Positions 15,000-28,533 of a stretch of 64,000 nucleotides of DNA are shown one piece after another; position 1 is the first letter of the stretch; the number at the start of each line of letters is the position of its first letter. Location of the stretch: the NCBI GenBank assembly GCA_027704905.1, contig CM051007.1, forward strand, positions 22,702,812-22,766,811. The letters run 5' to 3'. This stretch comes from Muraenolepis orangiensis (Eukaryota; Chordata; Actinopteri; Gadiformes; Muraenolepididae). The notes beneath the pieces were generated by a model that searched no databases, had not been told where the DNA came from, and saw only the letters and a list, made by a program, of their open reading frames with translations. Both the position numbers and the translations under genes were made by a program.

Positions 15000-17900
15000 A
15001 TGGAAGAGTCAAGTGCCACCATCGAGGTGACCGTCAAGACGCTGGACTCCCAGAGTAGGAGCTACACGGTCAAAGGCGAGGTAATTCCATTGCACTGACG
15101 TTCGGTCAATAAGTAGCGGTGCAAATGTGTACTGAGCCAGCGTCATTGTGTCATTGTGGATGTGTTTTGATGATCTAATATGCTTGATCCGTGTGTCATT
15201 GCCACCAGTTGACGGTGAGAGGATTTAAGGAGCACATCGCCACGTCTGTCGAGATTCCGGTCGATAAACAGAGGCTGATCTATCAGGGAAGGGTGTTGCA
15301 AGATGAGAGAACATTGACTGATTACAGTAAGTACGATTAACACGATAGTTGGACCTGCTTAACGTCCTGCCGTGTTGTATTGCATACTAGATATTAAAGA
15401 GTAATTGTTATTCTATATTGTTTCTAGTTGTCACCTAACGTGGCTTAGTTATCGCAAAATCATCAGGATCATATCTGTAAGCAATGCAGGAGCTCGGGAA
15501 TCTATGTTACACATGGCCGCGGCACCCACAAAGATTCAAAGTGTATTCTGATATATAAAGCATGTATACAGTTGTGTGTGTGATAGTCACACCTATGAAA
15601 TAATGCAGACTGTTATAAACCACCTTGGTCTTTTGGAAATAATATGAGCAAATAGTCATGTAAATAGCAGAGCACACCAAGTTAAATGAGGGTAACAGGT
15701 GTATAATAGTAGGAATACCTGACGTGACTCCCAGCAGTAATAAAATACTAAAATCAAGCTTAAGGGCAAGCACAGTCTCCACTGCCACTGTTAGGGTAAT
15801 TGTGCTCGGTCATTCTTGAACATATCTTACAAGTATGACAGAGGCTTATCATAGAACATTTAGAGCTTAAATAAGCATTTTTCCGCAGGAAAGGAGGTCT
15901 TTAAATATAACTGGGCCCTCTATGCAGTTGAAAGGCATAACAAAAATATAAATTTGTGCTACATGACCAGAGAACAACCGTTCGAACGTGTCACCTGACT
16001 AATTTGCAAAACTGAATCCTGGTAAACTGGAGGGGAATTGATCATTGTTCATTTGCATATACTACCCACATTGTAATTGTAACAAACCTGGTTTAAAATG
16101 GGCACATTATTCATGTCAGAGCTAGTTTTGGTTTTTTCACTAACACTCTGTATTTTTACCCTCAGATGTGGATGGAAAAGTGATCCATTTGGTGGAGCGG
16201 GCGCCACCTCAGCCCACCTCCTCAGGCTCCGGGGGTGCAGGGTCGGCTGCAGGCGGCGCGGATGCAGGGCCGAGCACCAGCCACTCCTCCACCACCACAA
16301 CGCAGGGGGGCATACAGCATGACCGCAACGGGAACAGCTACGTCATGCTGGGCACCTTCAATCTACCCGTCAACATCATGGATCCACAGCAGATACAGGT
16401 AACGAGGTCCAGTCTGCCTGGAAAGAGTTTTCTCCCCTAGCCTATATTATCATGGTGGATTTGTTTTAATCGTTAGATTGGGCGGCAGGATAGCTCAGTC
16501 AGTTAGCTTGGGGACTGGAAGGTTGCCGGTTCCAGTCCCCTAAACACCTGGGCACTGCAGAGATGCCCTTGAGAAAGGCACCAGATCCCTACACTGCTCC
16601 CATGGCGCTGTATATATACAATTATCGCCCACTGCTCCTAAAACTAGGATAGGATGTTAATGTAGAGACTCTATTTTCTGTGTGTGTGTACATGTATGTG
16701 ACCAATAAAGAGGATTCAATCCTCCAGATTAAAATTTTAGATTTAGATTATTAAAGCATGCAGTGTTCCACTCCCGCCTTAGATTCAAACATGTACAAAA
16801 GCACAACCACAGCTATGCATACAGTGGAAGAAATAATCATTTGATCCCTTGTCGATTTTCTAAGTTTGCCCACTTACAAAGAAATGAACAGTCTATAATT
16901 GTAATGGTAGGTTTATATTAACAGTGAGAAACAAAATATCAAAAAGAAAATCCAGAAATGTACATCATATAAAAGTTATAAATTGATTTGCATTTAATTG
17001 AGTGAAATAAGTATTTGATCCCCTTGCAACCAACAAGAATTCTGGCCCTGACAGACCAGTTGGATAAGTCCTCTCGCTTTAAGAAAGTACTCCTAATATC
17101 AACTCATTACCTGTATAAAAGACACCTGTCCAAACTAGTTACCTGTATAAAAGACACCAGTCCACAGAATCAATCAATCAGATTCCAACCTCGCCACCAT
17201 GGGCAAGACCAAAGAGCTGTCTAAGGACATCGGGGACAAGATTGTAGACGGGTGGATGGGTCTTCCAGCACGACAATGACCCAAAACATACGGCCAAGGT
17301 AACAAAGGAGTGGCTAAAGAAGCACATTAAGGTGATGGAGTGGCCTAGCCAATCTCCGGACCTTAATCCCATAGAAAATCTGTGGAGGGAGCTGAAGCTT
17401 CGAGTTGCCAAGCATCAGCCTCGAAACCTTAAGGATTTGAAGAGGATCTGCAAAGAGGAGTGGACCAAAATCCCTCCTGAGATGTGTGCAAACCTGGTGA
17501 CCAATTACAAGAAACGTCTGACCTCTGTGCTGGCCAACAAGGGTTTCTCCACCAAGTACTAAGTCATGTTTTGCAAGGGGATCAAATACTTATTTCACTC
17601 AATTAAATGCAAATCAATTTATAACTATAAATGATGTCAATTTCTGGATTTTGTTTTTGATATTCTGTCTTTCACTGTTGAAATAAACCTACCATTAAAA
17701 TGATAGACTGTTCATTTCTTTGTAAGTGGGCAAACTTAGAAAATCGACAAGGGATCAAATAATTATTTCCTCCACTGTATGTGACGCGGGGTTATGTACT
17801 TTTGGAGCAGAATACAGTTGTAATGGATGGTTTTCTTGCGGCCCAGATGTCAGTTCAGCAGATGATGGCCGGAGTCGGTGAGGCTGGGAGGACGACCCGT

Positions 17901-20900
17901 GTCAACACCAACACCGGGGTAATGGCTTATCATCATGTAGTCGTTATCAGATTACTGCACTCATTGTTGGTCCTCCTGAGTCCACCTTGTTTGAAAACCC
18001 TTCAACCGATGGTTTCCCTCGCAGAGCAACGGATCGGTAGATGTCCACATCAACATGGATCAGTCTGTGCAGAGTGAGCCGAGGATGCGGCTTCAGCTGG
18101 CCGAGAACCTGCTGAGGGACGCTCAGGCGTTGATCCAGAGGCTGGAGGTAGGACTGCAGTTCAGCTCCTAATGCCAAGGTCTAACTAAACGCCTCTGTGG
18201 GAATGAGTTGATAACAACATGCCTGGGAAAAAATGTGAGATGTGAGCGTTTGCAAGGCAGCTTCGAAAGTGGTATCTCCTGGCAGAAATTACTTCTTCAC
18301 GTGGTCAGGAGTGAGCTCAGGACAACAATAACAACGGACACAAGTGATTTAGTTTCCTTTTTAAGTCCTATTGCAAATGATTACAACACCACATTTGTCC
18401 CTCATTAATGTCAAGATATCAGGTCACTAGTATTCTTGTCGTGAATTTCGACTAGGGCTGTAAGTGACTTTTCAAGTCGACTGATTCGGCAGTAGGCAAA
18501 AATGATAATAACAATTATTGTGTTTTACACACAATTCCCTTAAGTGGTTACAGAAGCAAGTTGTTGAGGGCATTCGACGAGAACCGATTTGGCAAAAAAC
18601 ACACTTATGGTTGGTCCAAGTCACCTTGGGTCGAACATGAAATATCTCTACTTGCAATAATTTCTTATAAATAATAATAATTTTCTTTTCCATGATTTTT
18701 ATGGAATAGAATTTATGCATCTTGAGCCACTAGCATTTTAATTACTTATTATAATGCACATAACACACATAAAAACACTAACATTGTTTTATGTTGTTGA
18801 ACTGAGAACATTTTAACCGACTTGGGGCTCTCTGAACAACGATTCGACTAGCCGGCTTTTAGTGTACAGCCCTACTTTTGTAGCATTTCCCAATCAATCT
18901 CGGTTTGATAAGCAAGACTAGACCTGAGACTGTTGTACTTCTGTGTGTTACTTTGTTTAGGGTCAGCCCAGTGATGGGGCCGCACCAGAGCCAAACGTAT
19001 CACCGCCCTCCTCTGACGCCGGGGCTACAACCTCGCAGCCCATGGATACCACCACTCCGGCTGCCCCTGCTCCATCATCATCATCATCATCATCCTCCTC
19101 CTCCTCCTCATCCTCTTCTTCATCTTCTTCCTCCACCCAAACGGAGGGTCCACCCCACCCTGCCTCCAAGTAAGGCTGTGGCAGAAATAACTCCTCATTC
19201 AGTTTCAACCTCATTACAGAGGGTCCAAAGGCAATGTAATTACCATGGAATGATCAAATTGTTGTTTACCCTTTGGGTAATGTGATTGGTTGGCATCCGT
19301 GGCCTTTCGTTAATGCACCCCCATTCTTTCTTGTAATTTATGTACATGCCAACAGCAGCAGTGAATTTCAATGCTAGAACACAAACTCCTGCCACCTCCA
19401 GGCACCATGAGGAATCGCCAATTTGGCGTTACCCGTAAAACAGTGTAAATAGTGTCTGGATGAAAAGTAAAATAAAAAAGAGCAGACAAATAAAACAACA
19501 ACCCAAAGCTGACTTTTTATTTTTTTTCTTCACCCCCGTCTCCAGCCACCCGAGCCCAGCGGAGTTCGTGCAGGTTCTCTCTGAGGTGAGGCGGGTGGAG
19601 GAGAGGCTGCGGCCGTTCATCGAGAGAACCCACGCCATCCTGGGTACGGCCACGCTGGCCGACTACAACAACAATGTGAGGATATTTTTTCCCTCGGGGG
19701 GAGCGGCCTCTTGGCGGCCTGTGTCAGTCCTGTGCCCACTTCCTCTCTGTTTGGAGCCCCTGCTTGAGGTAGTGGAACCCAGAGGAAGCTACGACAGGGC
19801 TGCCCACGCACAGTCCAAGTAGCAACTGCCAATGACTCTGAATACTTTTTTTTTTTTAATAAATTGATGATAGTAATATAATGAGTAAATACTAATAATA
19901 TAATTTGTTTTTTGAATATTTACTATTACATTTAAGCTACAAGTCGCATTTATCGGGGGGCCAAGCCTAATACAGATCTTTACGATAGTCTTAGTTTTTA
20001 TAGTGTTGATGATGATGCCGGTGTAAAATAATAATATTCAATTGGAATGGACTTCCAGACCCGGGAGAGGGACGAGGACCAGCGCACACTCAACGGGGTG
20101 GGAGATGGCCTGCGTCTCCTTGGCAACACCTTGGTTGCCCTAGGCGATTTGCGCTGCAACCTGACCGCCAACCCCCCCCGGCATCTCTACGTGGTTCGAC
20201 CCCACTTCCCCTCCCCTGTCCTCCTGCAGGCCGGCCTGCCTCACATGCCAATTCCAGTAGGTTTAACGCGTGTGTGTGTCAACTGTCTGGTTTGTATGGT
20301 GGTAATGTTATCACCATATATATGAATGGCAAACTTGAAAAATCTTTTGAAGGATTATTACATTGTAATATATACTGTATTGCCTTGTTATTTCAGGGCA
20401 ATGCCGGTCTGGCTGACCATCGTAACTGTAACTAAAACATCCGGCAATATATTTTGTCAAAATAACTTCCTTCTAGTGATTCTGCTGAAGATACATTTAG
20501 CGATGGCATGCCTGCCACAAACTGAAACGATGGCAACCTAGCACTTTGGTCATTTGGAATCAATGTACGTTGGTCAGTGTGGTTTTTAAGGACAACAGTG
20601 AATCGCCATACAAGTACTTTACTGTACTTGAGGGATGCAGGATGCCGAATGTTATTGGGCAGAATCTGCACAACAAAGTGATTAAAAAAATATATATTTA
20701 TGATGGTAACTGATGTAGAAGTGAAGCCGGGAGATAGCGTTACGCTTGTTTGATCACTCAGACCGGTACTTTAATGATGACAATAAATCCTACTCATGAA
20801 TAAGGTACTCATTACCTGTTCCCTTTTTAATACTTGACTCATATAATTAAATTGTTATCTTGTCAACAAAGGCAGTTTGATTATGGCCTCTAAGATCTGC

Positions 20901-23688
20901 TGGCGTCTTCGTTTCATGTTGAGAGGGCGTCATGTAAAGACGACACGATACTTCCGTATTGCCCAGACCCTTCTCATCTCTGCTACTCTCCATGCTGCCC
21001 CCTTTTCAAGTCCATGTTCTCCACTGCTTTGTTGTAGATCAACCTCGGGGCCACCATGACTGCCAATGGACGGCCAGCGGCAGAAGGTCAAGCGCAGCCA
21101 TCGAACGCCGCTGGCCAACCGGGGCAGCAAGGCACTGGCCAGGCTCCGCCCCCCCAGCCAAACGGTGCCACCACCAACAACCAGATGCCCGGGGGGCAGG
21201 GGCAAGGGGGCCCCCGGGTGATCAGAATCACCCACCAGACCATGGAGCCGGTTGTCATGATGCAGATGAACATCGACGGTAAGGTCTCCAAGCCGGGCCT
21301 GTGGGTGCCATCTTGTGGCCGTCCACAGAGCTCTCTGCTCACCGCTCACTGTTCTGTTCTGTTCTGCAGGGGAGTCGGTCGGCGGTCCTGGACAGCCCAA
21401 CGCCGCAGCTGCTGGTCAGCCCGGTAAGATGTTCCCGATTTATGTATTTTTTGTTTTTTACCAGAACAAAAAAAACTGATGATGAAAAAATGATGTTGAC
21501 GAGGTCAATTATTTTCTATTTTGTGTTTAGGAGCGACACCCGTCCACATCCCAGGGCTCCCCCCGGAGTTCATGCAGGCCATTGTCCATCAGATCTCCCA
21601 CCAGGCTGCCGCCATGGCCGCGGCCGCTGCGGCCGGCCACCCCGGACATATGCCTGGGGCGCCGCCCGCCCCATCCACACCGGGCACCGAGGGATCCACC
21701 CCGTCTCAGCAGCCCCCTCTGCCCACACAAGCCCGGGTGGTCATCACCAGGCCCGCCTTCTCTCCTCGCGGCCCCCAGCCCATGGGGCCGCGCAGTGCCA
21801 CCATCAACCTGAGGCCGATGGCTCCCCCGACCGCAGGGCCCCAGCAGGCAGGGCAGGTACTGTCCGGGAACACGCCGGAAGAGGTGGTGCGGGGGGGGGT
21901 AGTTTGTACTTGGGCTTCTGTACTGCCGTCTTAATGTAGTTCATTTTTTGCCCCCTCCCTCAGCAGTCCACACCCCTGGCTCCTTCCCCTCTCAGCCAGA
22001 TGATCAGCGGGTTAGTTGGACAGTTCCTGGTGCCCGGGCAGACAGGTGAGTGGAGCAATGCGTTAAATTCTGTTATCGTGTCAGTCAGCAGAGGCCTTTT
22101 CCCAGCAGAGGTCTTATATCGTGAGGATATCTTTCGAGGGAATAACCGCTGTTAACGTGTTCTTCCAATCGCCTGATAGGCGATCCGACATTCTCCTCTT
22201 CCCACTCCTACTCCTTCTCTACCTCTTCATCAGATTCCTCCTTTTCCTCCACCCCGGCTCCTCCTCCTGCTCCTCCTCCTCCGTCTGCCAATCTCTCTGG
22301 ACACACATGCACCTCCTGCACCAGCACCACCACCACCAGTAGCAGCAGCAGCAGTAGCAGTAGCAGCGCCTCATCCTCCACAGGACTACCAGCAGAGGGG
22401 GTCCCCGAGGGCCATCTGGCCCAGCTGCTGGGCTCCCTGTTGGGTGGCGCGGCCGGACAGGTGGGGGGTGCAGGGGGAGCACCGGCAATCACCGTGACTT
22501 TGCCCGGGATGCCTGGCATGCCGGGCAGCTTCTTCCAGGGCATGTCAGACTTCATGCAGGTGATTTTAGTGTTATGGTTATAGTTATGGTTAAAAAATGC
22601 TTTATGGAATGGATTACATTTTGTTGTGACGTGATAGTTGCCAACAAATCATGTCTGAATTTAAATGTTGTCTTGTACAAAATGAAAAATGCATTTTGCC
22701 CAAGTATAAACTAAAGATGTTTTCTCGACTTGGCGGTTCGGGCAGCCCCAAGCAGCTTCTGGTGGCCCGACCGCCCCCCCGGCGGGCGCCCCCCCTCCTC
22801 CGGTCCCCGGTAGCGCCGGCGGCGGTGCAGGCGACACCCTGAGCCCAGAGCTGTTCACTGGGATCGTCCAGGGCGTGTTGTCCACCATGATGGGCTCCCT
22901 GGGGGCACAGCAGGGCACGGGAGAGAGCATCGCACACTTCATCCAGAGGCTGTCCCAGACCAGCAACCTGTTCACGCCCGGCTCTGGGGACGCCGTCGGT
23001 GAGTAGGACGGCCGTCGACTAGACTCAGCCCCGGTGGGTGGGGGGGAAACATTATGAAGTCTGGGAAAACTAAAAAGGTTGTTTCTCTGGCACAACCACC
23101 AGAACAATGATTTGCACCCGCATAATTGCTCCTAATTATATTTTAAGGTTGCCCAGATTACATTCCACGACTGAAATGGTCCTAATTTTGAGCCTGACCT
23201 CATTACAGAATATGAAAGTGATTGCCCTTTTGATAATATGATGCCCGGCATACATGGCTGTGGTAAATAATCCCTCTGTTTTTTTTATTGATGTATGCTG
23301 ACTGCAGCAGTAAGATATTATGATTATTATGGACGTAATTTTGTATGTGGCCCTCCAAAGGTTGTGTGTCCCACCACCACCAGCTCTCTTGTCTACAATC
23401 AAACCCTCCTGCAGGCCTCTCGATTCAATTAAAAATACAAAGGTTGTGTGTCTGATTTAAAGGAGTGGTAGAACGTGTTGAGGATATTCCCGCCCCTCCT
23501 CTATCCCCCTGCCAGGCTTCTTCGGTGACCTGCTGTCGCTGGTGTGCCAGAGCTTCTCCATGGTGGACATGGTGCTGCTGCTGCACGGCAACGCCCAGCC
23601 GCTGAGCCGCATCCAGCCTCAGCTCACCGCCTTCTTCACCGAGCACTACCTCCAGGGCCGCCCACCCACCGACGCCAACATCACCGTA

Positions 23689-23727
<39 letters not shown>

Positions 23728-26700
23728 AAAGTAGGCCTGGTTAACAGTTTCCCAGCTCTCTTCTTGTAGGATGGTGGTTTACTCTTCAAAATATGAATGT
23801 ATAGGAGGCACGTGACTCTCTTTTGGGGGCAGGGGATTGTGATTAAAGGGCTACAACTTTTTAATTATTTTTGATATTTATGTCGAAAGTAAGCTCTCTA
23901 AATAGCTACTCGAAATTAACTCTCTCGACCAGCCGTGCAATTGTTTAAATATGTAACCCTGGATGTTTTTTTTTTTTTAACCCCCACCAAATGTTCAAAT
24001 CTATCCGCCATTGGCAGGTGTTCATTTTGGACCCTGGCTGTGACCCACATGTATTATGTTTTGATTCAAATACTTTCCACATCTTGACGTCCGTCTGTTT
24101 GTTGCAGACAGCAGCTGAGGAGCTGATCAACGGCCTGGAGGAGTACATCGTGGAGAGCTTTGTAAGGCCTCACACTACCTCTAGTTCTCCTTCTTGTGGT
24201 GTGAAGAGAAATGTCATGTACACATCAGTACCCCTTACTATACCAACATGGCTTTTGTGTATAACTATTAATAGATGGCACAGAGCAAATACAAGATGCT
24301 TAACAGGGGGATATGGTCTCATAATCATAGTTATATTGCCTATACACCCTTATTCGTTTTTTTTACTTTGAGTAGCTCACTTTTGTGTTTGCATCCCTGC
24401 TTGTTGTTTAGTCATATGCGCTAAGGGTGCATATCCAAACACATCCTGCCAAATACTAGGGGTGGCAGTTGCTCTGTTGGGACTTAGCTTGGGAACCCGA
24501 AGGTCGCCAGACCTGGGCACTGCCGAGGTGGTCTTGAGCAAGGCACCTAGACCCCTACACTGCTCCTAATACTAGGATGGGTTAAATGCAGAGAAACAAA
24601 TTTCACTGTGTTCATGTATGTGACCAATAAAGAGGCTTCAATCCTCCAGATTTAGACTAACTAGTTAACTCTACAATATTGACCCCCCTACACCAGATGT
24701 CTACATCTTCTCTTCCAGATTGTGATTTATTTAATTTTGATTTAACAAGGTTATTAAAATCTCATCGTCGTTCTTGTGGTTTGTGTGCATCAGGCAACCG
24801 TAACGGTGCGGGACGGAGTGGACATCATCCAGACCAACATGTCCTTCCTCAGGCAGCAGTTCACACGCATGGCCACACACATCCTGCGCTGCAGTGGTAA
24901 GGAGCTAACCGTCAGATTGGCTGGCGGGAGGCTGATGCTGGTATTCTGATGAGGGTTTTATGTGCGTGTCTATCTCTGACTTTGTCTCTGTCTGACTCTG
25001 GCTGCAGACCACACCTTTGGGCCTCGCCTGCTGCTGCTCTGCACACAGAGCCTGTTTGAGTGTCTGGCCCTCAACCTGCACTGCCTCAACGGGGAGCAGA
25101 GGGCTCTGACCGCCGTCATCAACCACCGCATTGTAAGTGGTCCCCAAGCAAGCACGCACGCACACACATGCACGTTATATGATTTCTATATGACGCAAAC
25201 GTTTTACATTATTCTATTAATATTATACCGTCCATGTGGGAACAGAGAACAATGTCCGCAGAGGTCAACCCCAGCCTGGTCAATTGGCTGACCAGCATGA
25301 TGTCCATGCGGCTCAACGTCATCTTGGAGCACAACCCTGTGACGGAGGACCAGATCCAACACTATGTCATCTACACCCGCCAGGTAGGAAACCAGGCCTT
25401 TTGGATTGGAGCCAACAGCTGTTCCCATTTACGTTGGGAACATGTGACAAAACACAATATCTGAATTAAAAAATGCAGATATCTCTAAAAAAAAGATATA
25501 ACCTTTTTTGTATTGATTTGTTATTCATATTTTTTATCTAACTTTAATACATATGTTTGGCAGGATGAGTCGACGCGTACAACGGAAATGTCCGAGGCCC
25601 CAGCTGAGCAGCAGCAGTCACAAAGCCAGGTGGAGGTGGGCTCTCTACTTACTTACTTTATGACGGAAATGGAGACCGTTTTTAAATCAGCAATTATAGT
25701 TTCAGACAGTTTAGTTTCAAGACTGTCTGCCCCTCCATTGAGCATGCTTCCACTAAATGTGTTGTATTCTACTTCCTTTTGTATGCTGATTATGATCAGT
25801 ACTTATTCCTGATAACTGATTTATTTTTTAGAAAAAAAAGATGTATACTGTGATTGTTTTTTTTTTGTTTTTATCTTTGTTTAGAGTTATGGGCTATGGC
25901 GACTTACATTATTAGGATACAACTATTAGGAAACAAATGTATTTGCTACAGTTTTCCGAGCAGTCCTCTCAAACTCTGTAAGAAACGTTGGTTGCGTTAC
26001 TCTTTCCTTTCTTTTAATCCCTTGTAAAGGAAACATAACCACAGTTTCCATTGGCCCCAGTGGTCCTTCTGACCCGTGCTCCCTCTCTCCCTCTCTACCC
26101 CTCCTGCACCAGATGGAGGAGGGCATGCCGTCACCAGCTTCGGCCGCCACGGTCGAGGAGCCTATGGCTGTGGTCGCCGAGGGCAGCCGAGACGCCCCAG
26201 CGCTGGCAGAGGAGAGGGCTCCGCCCCGCAGGATGCCGGTGGTGGTAGGGGGGGACACCCCGGTCCCGGCCCTGGCTGGACGGGACCGGCCTGGACCGGA
26301 CGTGGAGCCCTGGGCTGCTGGGGTGCCACCGGTGAGAATAGCTCATAATATAATCTTAATCACAATTAATCTGTATGTAATAATCTGTATGTTTGATGGT
26401 GTATTTATGATAATCTATAGTGATTTGATGGTGTATTTCTAATCTATAGTGATTTGGTGGTGCATTATTTATGATTATAATAATTTGATGGTGCATTGTA
26501 TATGATAATCTATAGTGATTTGATGGTGCATTATTTATGATCTATAATCTATAGTGATTTGGAGGTGCATTATTTAGGATAATACATAATGATCTGTTGT
26601 GACCATATAGGTCTTTCTGACCTATATGTCACAGGCTAAATAATATTGGGCACCACTGCTCTAGTGCAAAAAAAACCCCGAAATATCCCCAAGTCATAAA

Positions 26701-28533
26701 AGCACTGACTCTTTAAGATGTATCAGTGCTAATCAGGCCGTGTTAAAAGGTTAGTTCAAAGATCAGAATAACTGAGTGGCGTTACATTATCATACAGGTA
26801 CAAGTCATCCACTCTTTAATGGCAGTATCGTCTGTCGGTTGTCTGTGTAACGGTGCCCTGGGTTGTCTGTCTTTAGGAGTGGGTGCCCATCATCAGGCAT
26901 GACATGCTGTCTCAGAGGAAGATTAAAGCGCAGCCACCCTTGTCCGACGCCTACCTCCATGGGATGCCTGCCAAGAGGAGGAAGGTGAGGGTCCTACCAG
27001 CCTGCCTGTCTTCAAAATAGTTGGGGGTGGTGAACCCAAAATTGTATTTTAATTTTTTTTGGACGTCACGGCGAAGGGATCGCCAGCGCCGGGAGGTGTG
27101 CGGATCTCTGTCTGGGCGGCGGTTGATGTTGATGGCCACGTCTGAGAGACGGTTAAGCTTCTCGGACACTTGTAGTCTCACACCACGGTGTATGAGCGGC
27201 ATGCTGCTAGTCATTGTCATTCTTGTTCACGATTCAAAAATGAGTCCTGCGGTCTTAGCTTAGAAGTGGGTCAGTCAGCCTTGAGCGAAAGTCTCAAACA
27301 GTGACGCATACATTCAGTGCAGGTCTCCTCAGAATGGGAAAAGTTTCTGAAAAATGTTGCTTCTCACTGTTGACGAGTAAAGCCATGTGAGCATCGTTAC
27401 TGCGACTCGGCTGTCACATCTCAGTGGTAAACAAGATCTCCGTACTCCGACTCAAGCTCACTTTAATGGGCCTGTTCAGCCCTCTGCTTTTGATTTACTT
27501 CATGGTGTTAATGACAGTTGTCATCACATTAGTGAGCTTCAGGGAATGTGCACACACTCTCTTAGAGTATGATATAGTGGCATACAACTAACTGACTTGG
27601 ATCCAGGCTGAGATTACTATTTTTATTTAGAGAGTAGAGTCTAGTCTTTAATACTTGACGTGGCCCTGAATTTGTAATAATTATTTTTTTATTTGAATAG
27701 TAATACTAATAGTAACTTACTTTTTGGAGGTAATTTTGAGCAAATGTTAAATGTTCCTGCGGAGTAACCCGACGGTAACTGTTTATCTATTCTGGCTACG
27801 GTTTAGACCTCCCAAGGCGATGGGCCCCATCTGTCACTGTCCGACGCCGTGAGCCGAGCTGCCCGCTCTGCCGGGGTCCGGCCCGTCAGTGCTCCAAACA
27901 GCCTGCAGGGGGAGCTGGAGATGCCAGAGCTGCAGGAGGCGTATGCTGAACAGGTATGACACGTGTATGACATGTGGAATCATTGTACAGTTCAACTTGG
28001 GCTATTTAAATATGACACGTTAAACCATTTTAGTTGAACTTGGTGAATTTTAAATGACACGTTGAAACAGTTTACAGTTCAACTTGGTGTATTTTAAATG
28101 ACATGTTGAAACAGTTTACAGTTCAACTTGGTGTATTTTAAATATGACATGTTGAAACTGTGTACATTTCAACTTGGTGTATTTTAAATATGACATGTTG
28201 AAACAGTTTACAGTTCAACTTGGTGTATTTTAAATGACACGTTGAAACAGTTTAGTTCAACTTTGTGTATTTAAAATGACACGTTGAAACAGTTTAGTTC
28301 AGCTTTGTGTATTTAAAATGACACGTTGAAACAGTTTACAGTTCAACTTGGTGTATTTTAAATATGACATGTTGAATTATTTAACAGTTCAACTTGCAGT
28401 AAGAGTTCACTTTAACCTCATGTCCTTTTCCTCTCAGGTGAAATGTGACATAAAGGAGAGACTGAAGGAAGATCCTGACTACAGCTCCCAGCAGTTTCCG
28501 AACACCAATCGAGCTTTCTCATTGGAAGATTGA
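15000..28533 (+). CDS. bag6: BAG6 (BAT3/Scythe) co-chaperone
   Basis: BAG6 holds tail-anchored and misfolded membrane proteins in the cytosol and passes them to GET insertion or the proteasome. Exons: 15000-15080, 15209-15326, 16166-16398, 17847-17918, 18025-18147, 18961-19169, 19546-19675, 20059-20256, 21038-21278, 21370-21423, 21531-21856, 21964-22045, 22180-22559, 22746-22998, 23516-23685, 24108-24161, 24794-24896, 25008-25132, 25246-25383, 25564-25635, 26113-26331, 26877-26984, 27807-27953, 28438-28533. All 24 join in phase, giving 1243 residues. Residues about 8-82 are a ubiquitin-like domain (VKTLDSQSRSY...GKVIHLVERAPPQ). Next come a poly-Ser run, the conserved SPAEFVQVL block, long Pro/Gln/Gly-rich parts, the FTGIVQGVLS and FSMVDMV helical regions, an AKRRK nuclear signal near 1163 and the C-terminal BAG-like domain (about 1165-1243). 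Human BAG6 is about 1130 residues; the extra length is low complexity. The 22746 acceptor has a weak pyrimidine tract. Confidence 0.95.
16483..16736 (+). mobile_element. tRNA-type SINE in bag6 intron
   Basis: It starts with a tRNA-like head (GATAGCTCAGTCAGTTAGC; GGTTCCAGTCC) and ends GACCAATAAAGAGGATTCAATCC. The same 3' end occurs at 24456-24652 (plus) and, inverted, at 31568-31722 and 41614-41690, so this is a family with at least four copies here. Confidence 0.7.
16822..17777 (+). mobile_element. Tc1/mariner element, internally deleted
   Basis: The element is bounded by TA on both sides, with inverted ends CAGTGGAAGAAATAA / TTATTTCCTCCACTG that extend through a long terminal repeat. An open frame begins at the ATG near 17198 (MGKTKELSKDI), the usual Tc1 transposase start. 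It then jumps to the C-terminal third (FQHDNDPKHTAK, PSQSPDLNPIENLW), so the middle of the gene, with the first catalytic Asp, is gone. At 956 bp against about 1.6 kb for intact relatives it is non-autonomous. It lies in the bag6 intron between 16398 and 17847. Confidence 0.9.
17198..17562 (+). pseudogene. Tc1 transposase remnant
   Basis: Only the first residues of a Tc1-like transposase (MGKTKELSKDIGDKIVD) and its last third, including the NPIENLW block of the DDE domain, are present. The DNA-binding domain and first catalytic residue are missing, and a frame break lies near 17260-17280. It is non-functional. Confidence 0.85.
18453..18874. mobile_element. hAT-like MITE
   Basis: The ends are TAGGGCTGTA and TACAGCCCTA, with further inverted similarity just inside (AAGTCGACTGATTC against GATTCGACTAGCC). 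It is about 420 bp, A/T-rich inside and has no open frame. Ends and size suit a non-autonomous hAT element. It lies in the bag6 intron between 18147 and 18961. Confidence 0.65.
24456..24652 (+). mobile_element. SINE copy in bag6 intron
   Basis: It carries the body of the family seen at 16483-16736 (ACCTGGGCACTGC, CCCTACACTGCTCC) and the 3' end GACCAATAAAGAGGCTTCAA. The head is degraded. Confidence 0.65.
26385..26590. repeat. minisatellite, bag6 intron
   Basis: About five to six imperfect copies of a 34-40 base unit built on ATCTATAGTGATTTGATGG and TGCATTATTTATGAT. It lies just after the 26331 splice donor. Confidence 0.7.
27960..28395. repeat. minisatellite in the last bag6 intron
   Basis: About nine copies of a roughly 46-base unit around GTTGAAACAGTTTACAGTTC and AACTTGGTGTATTTTAAAT. 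The tract fills most of the intron between the last two exons and stops about 40 bases before the acceptor. Confidence 0.85.
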
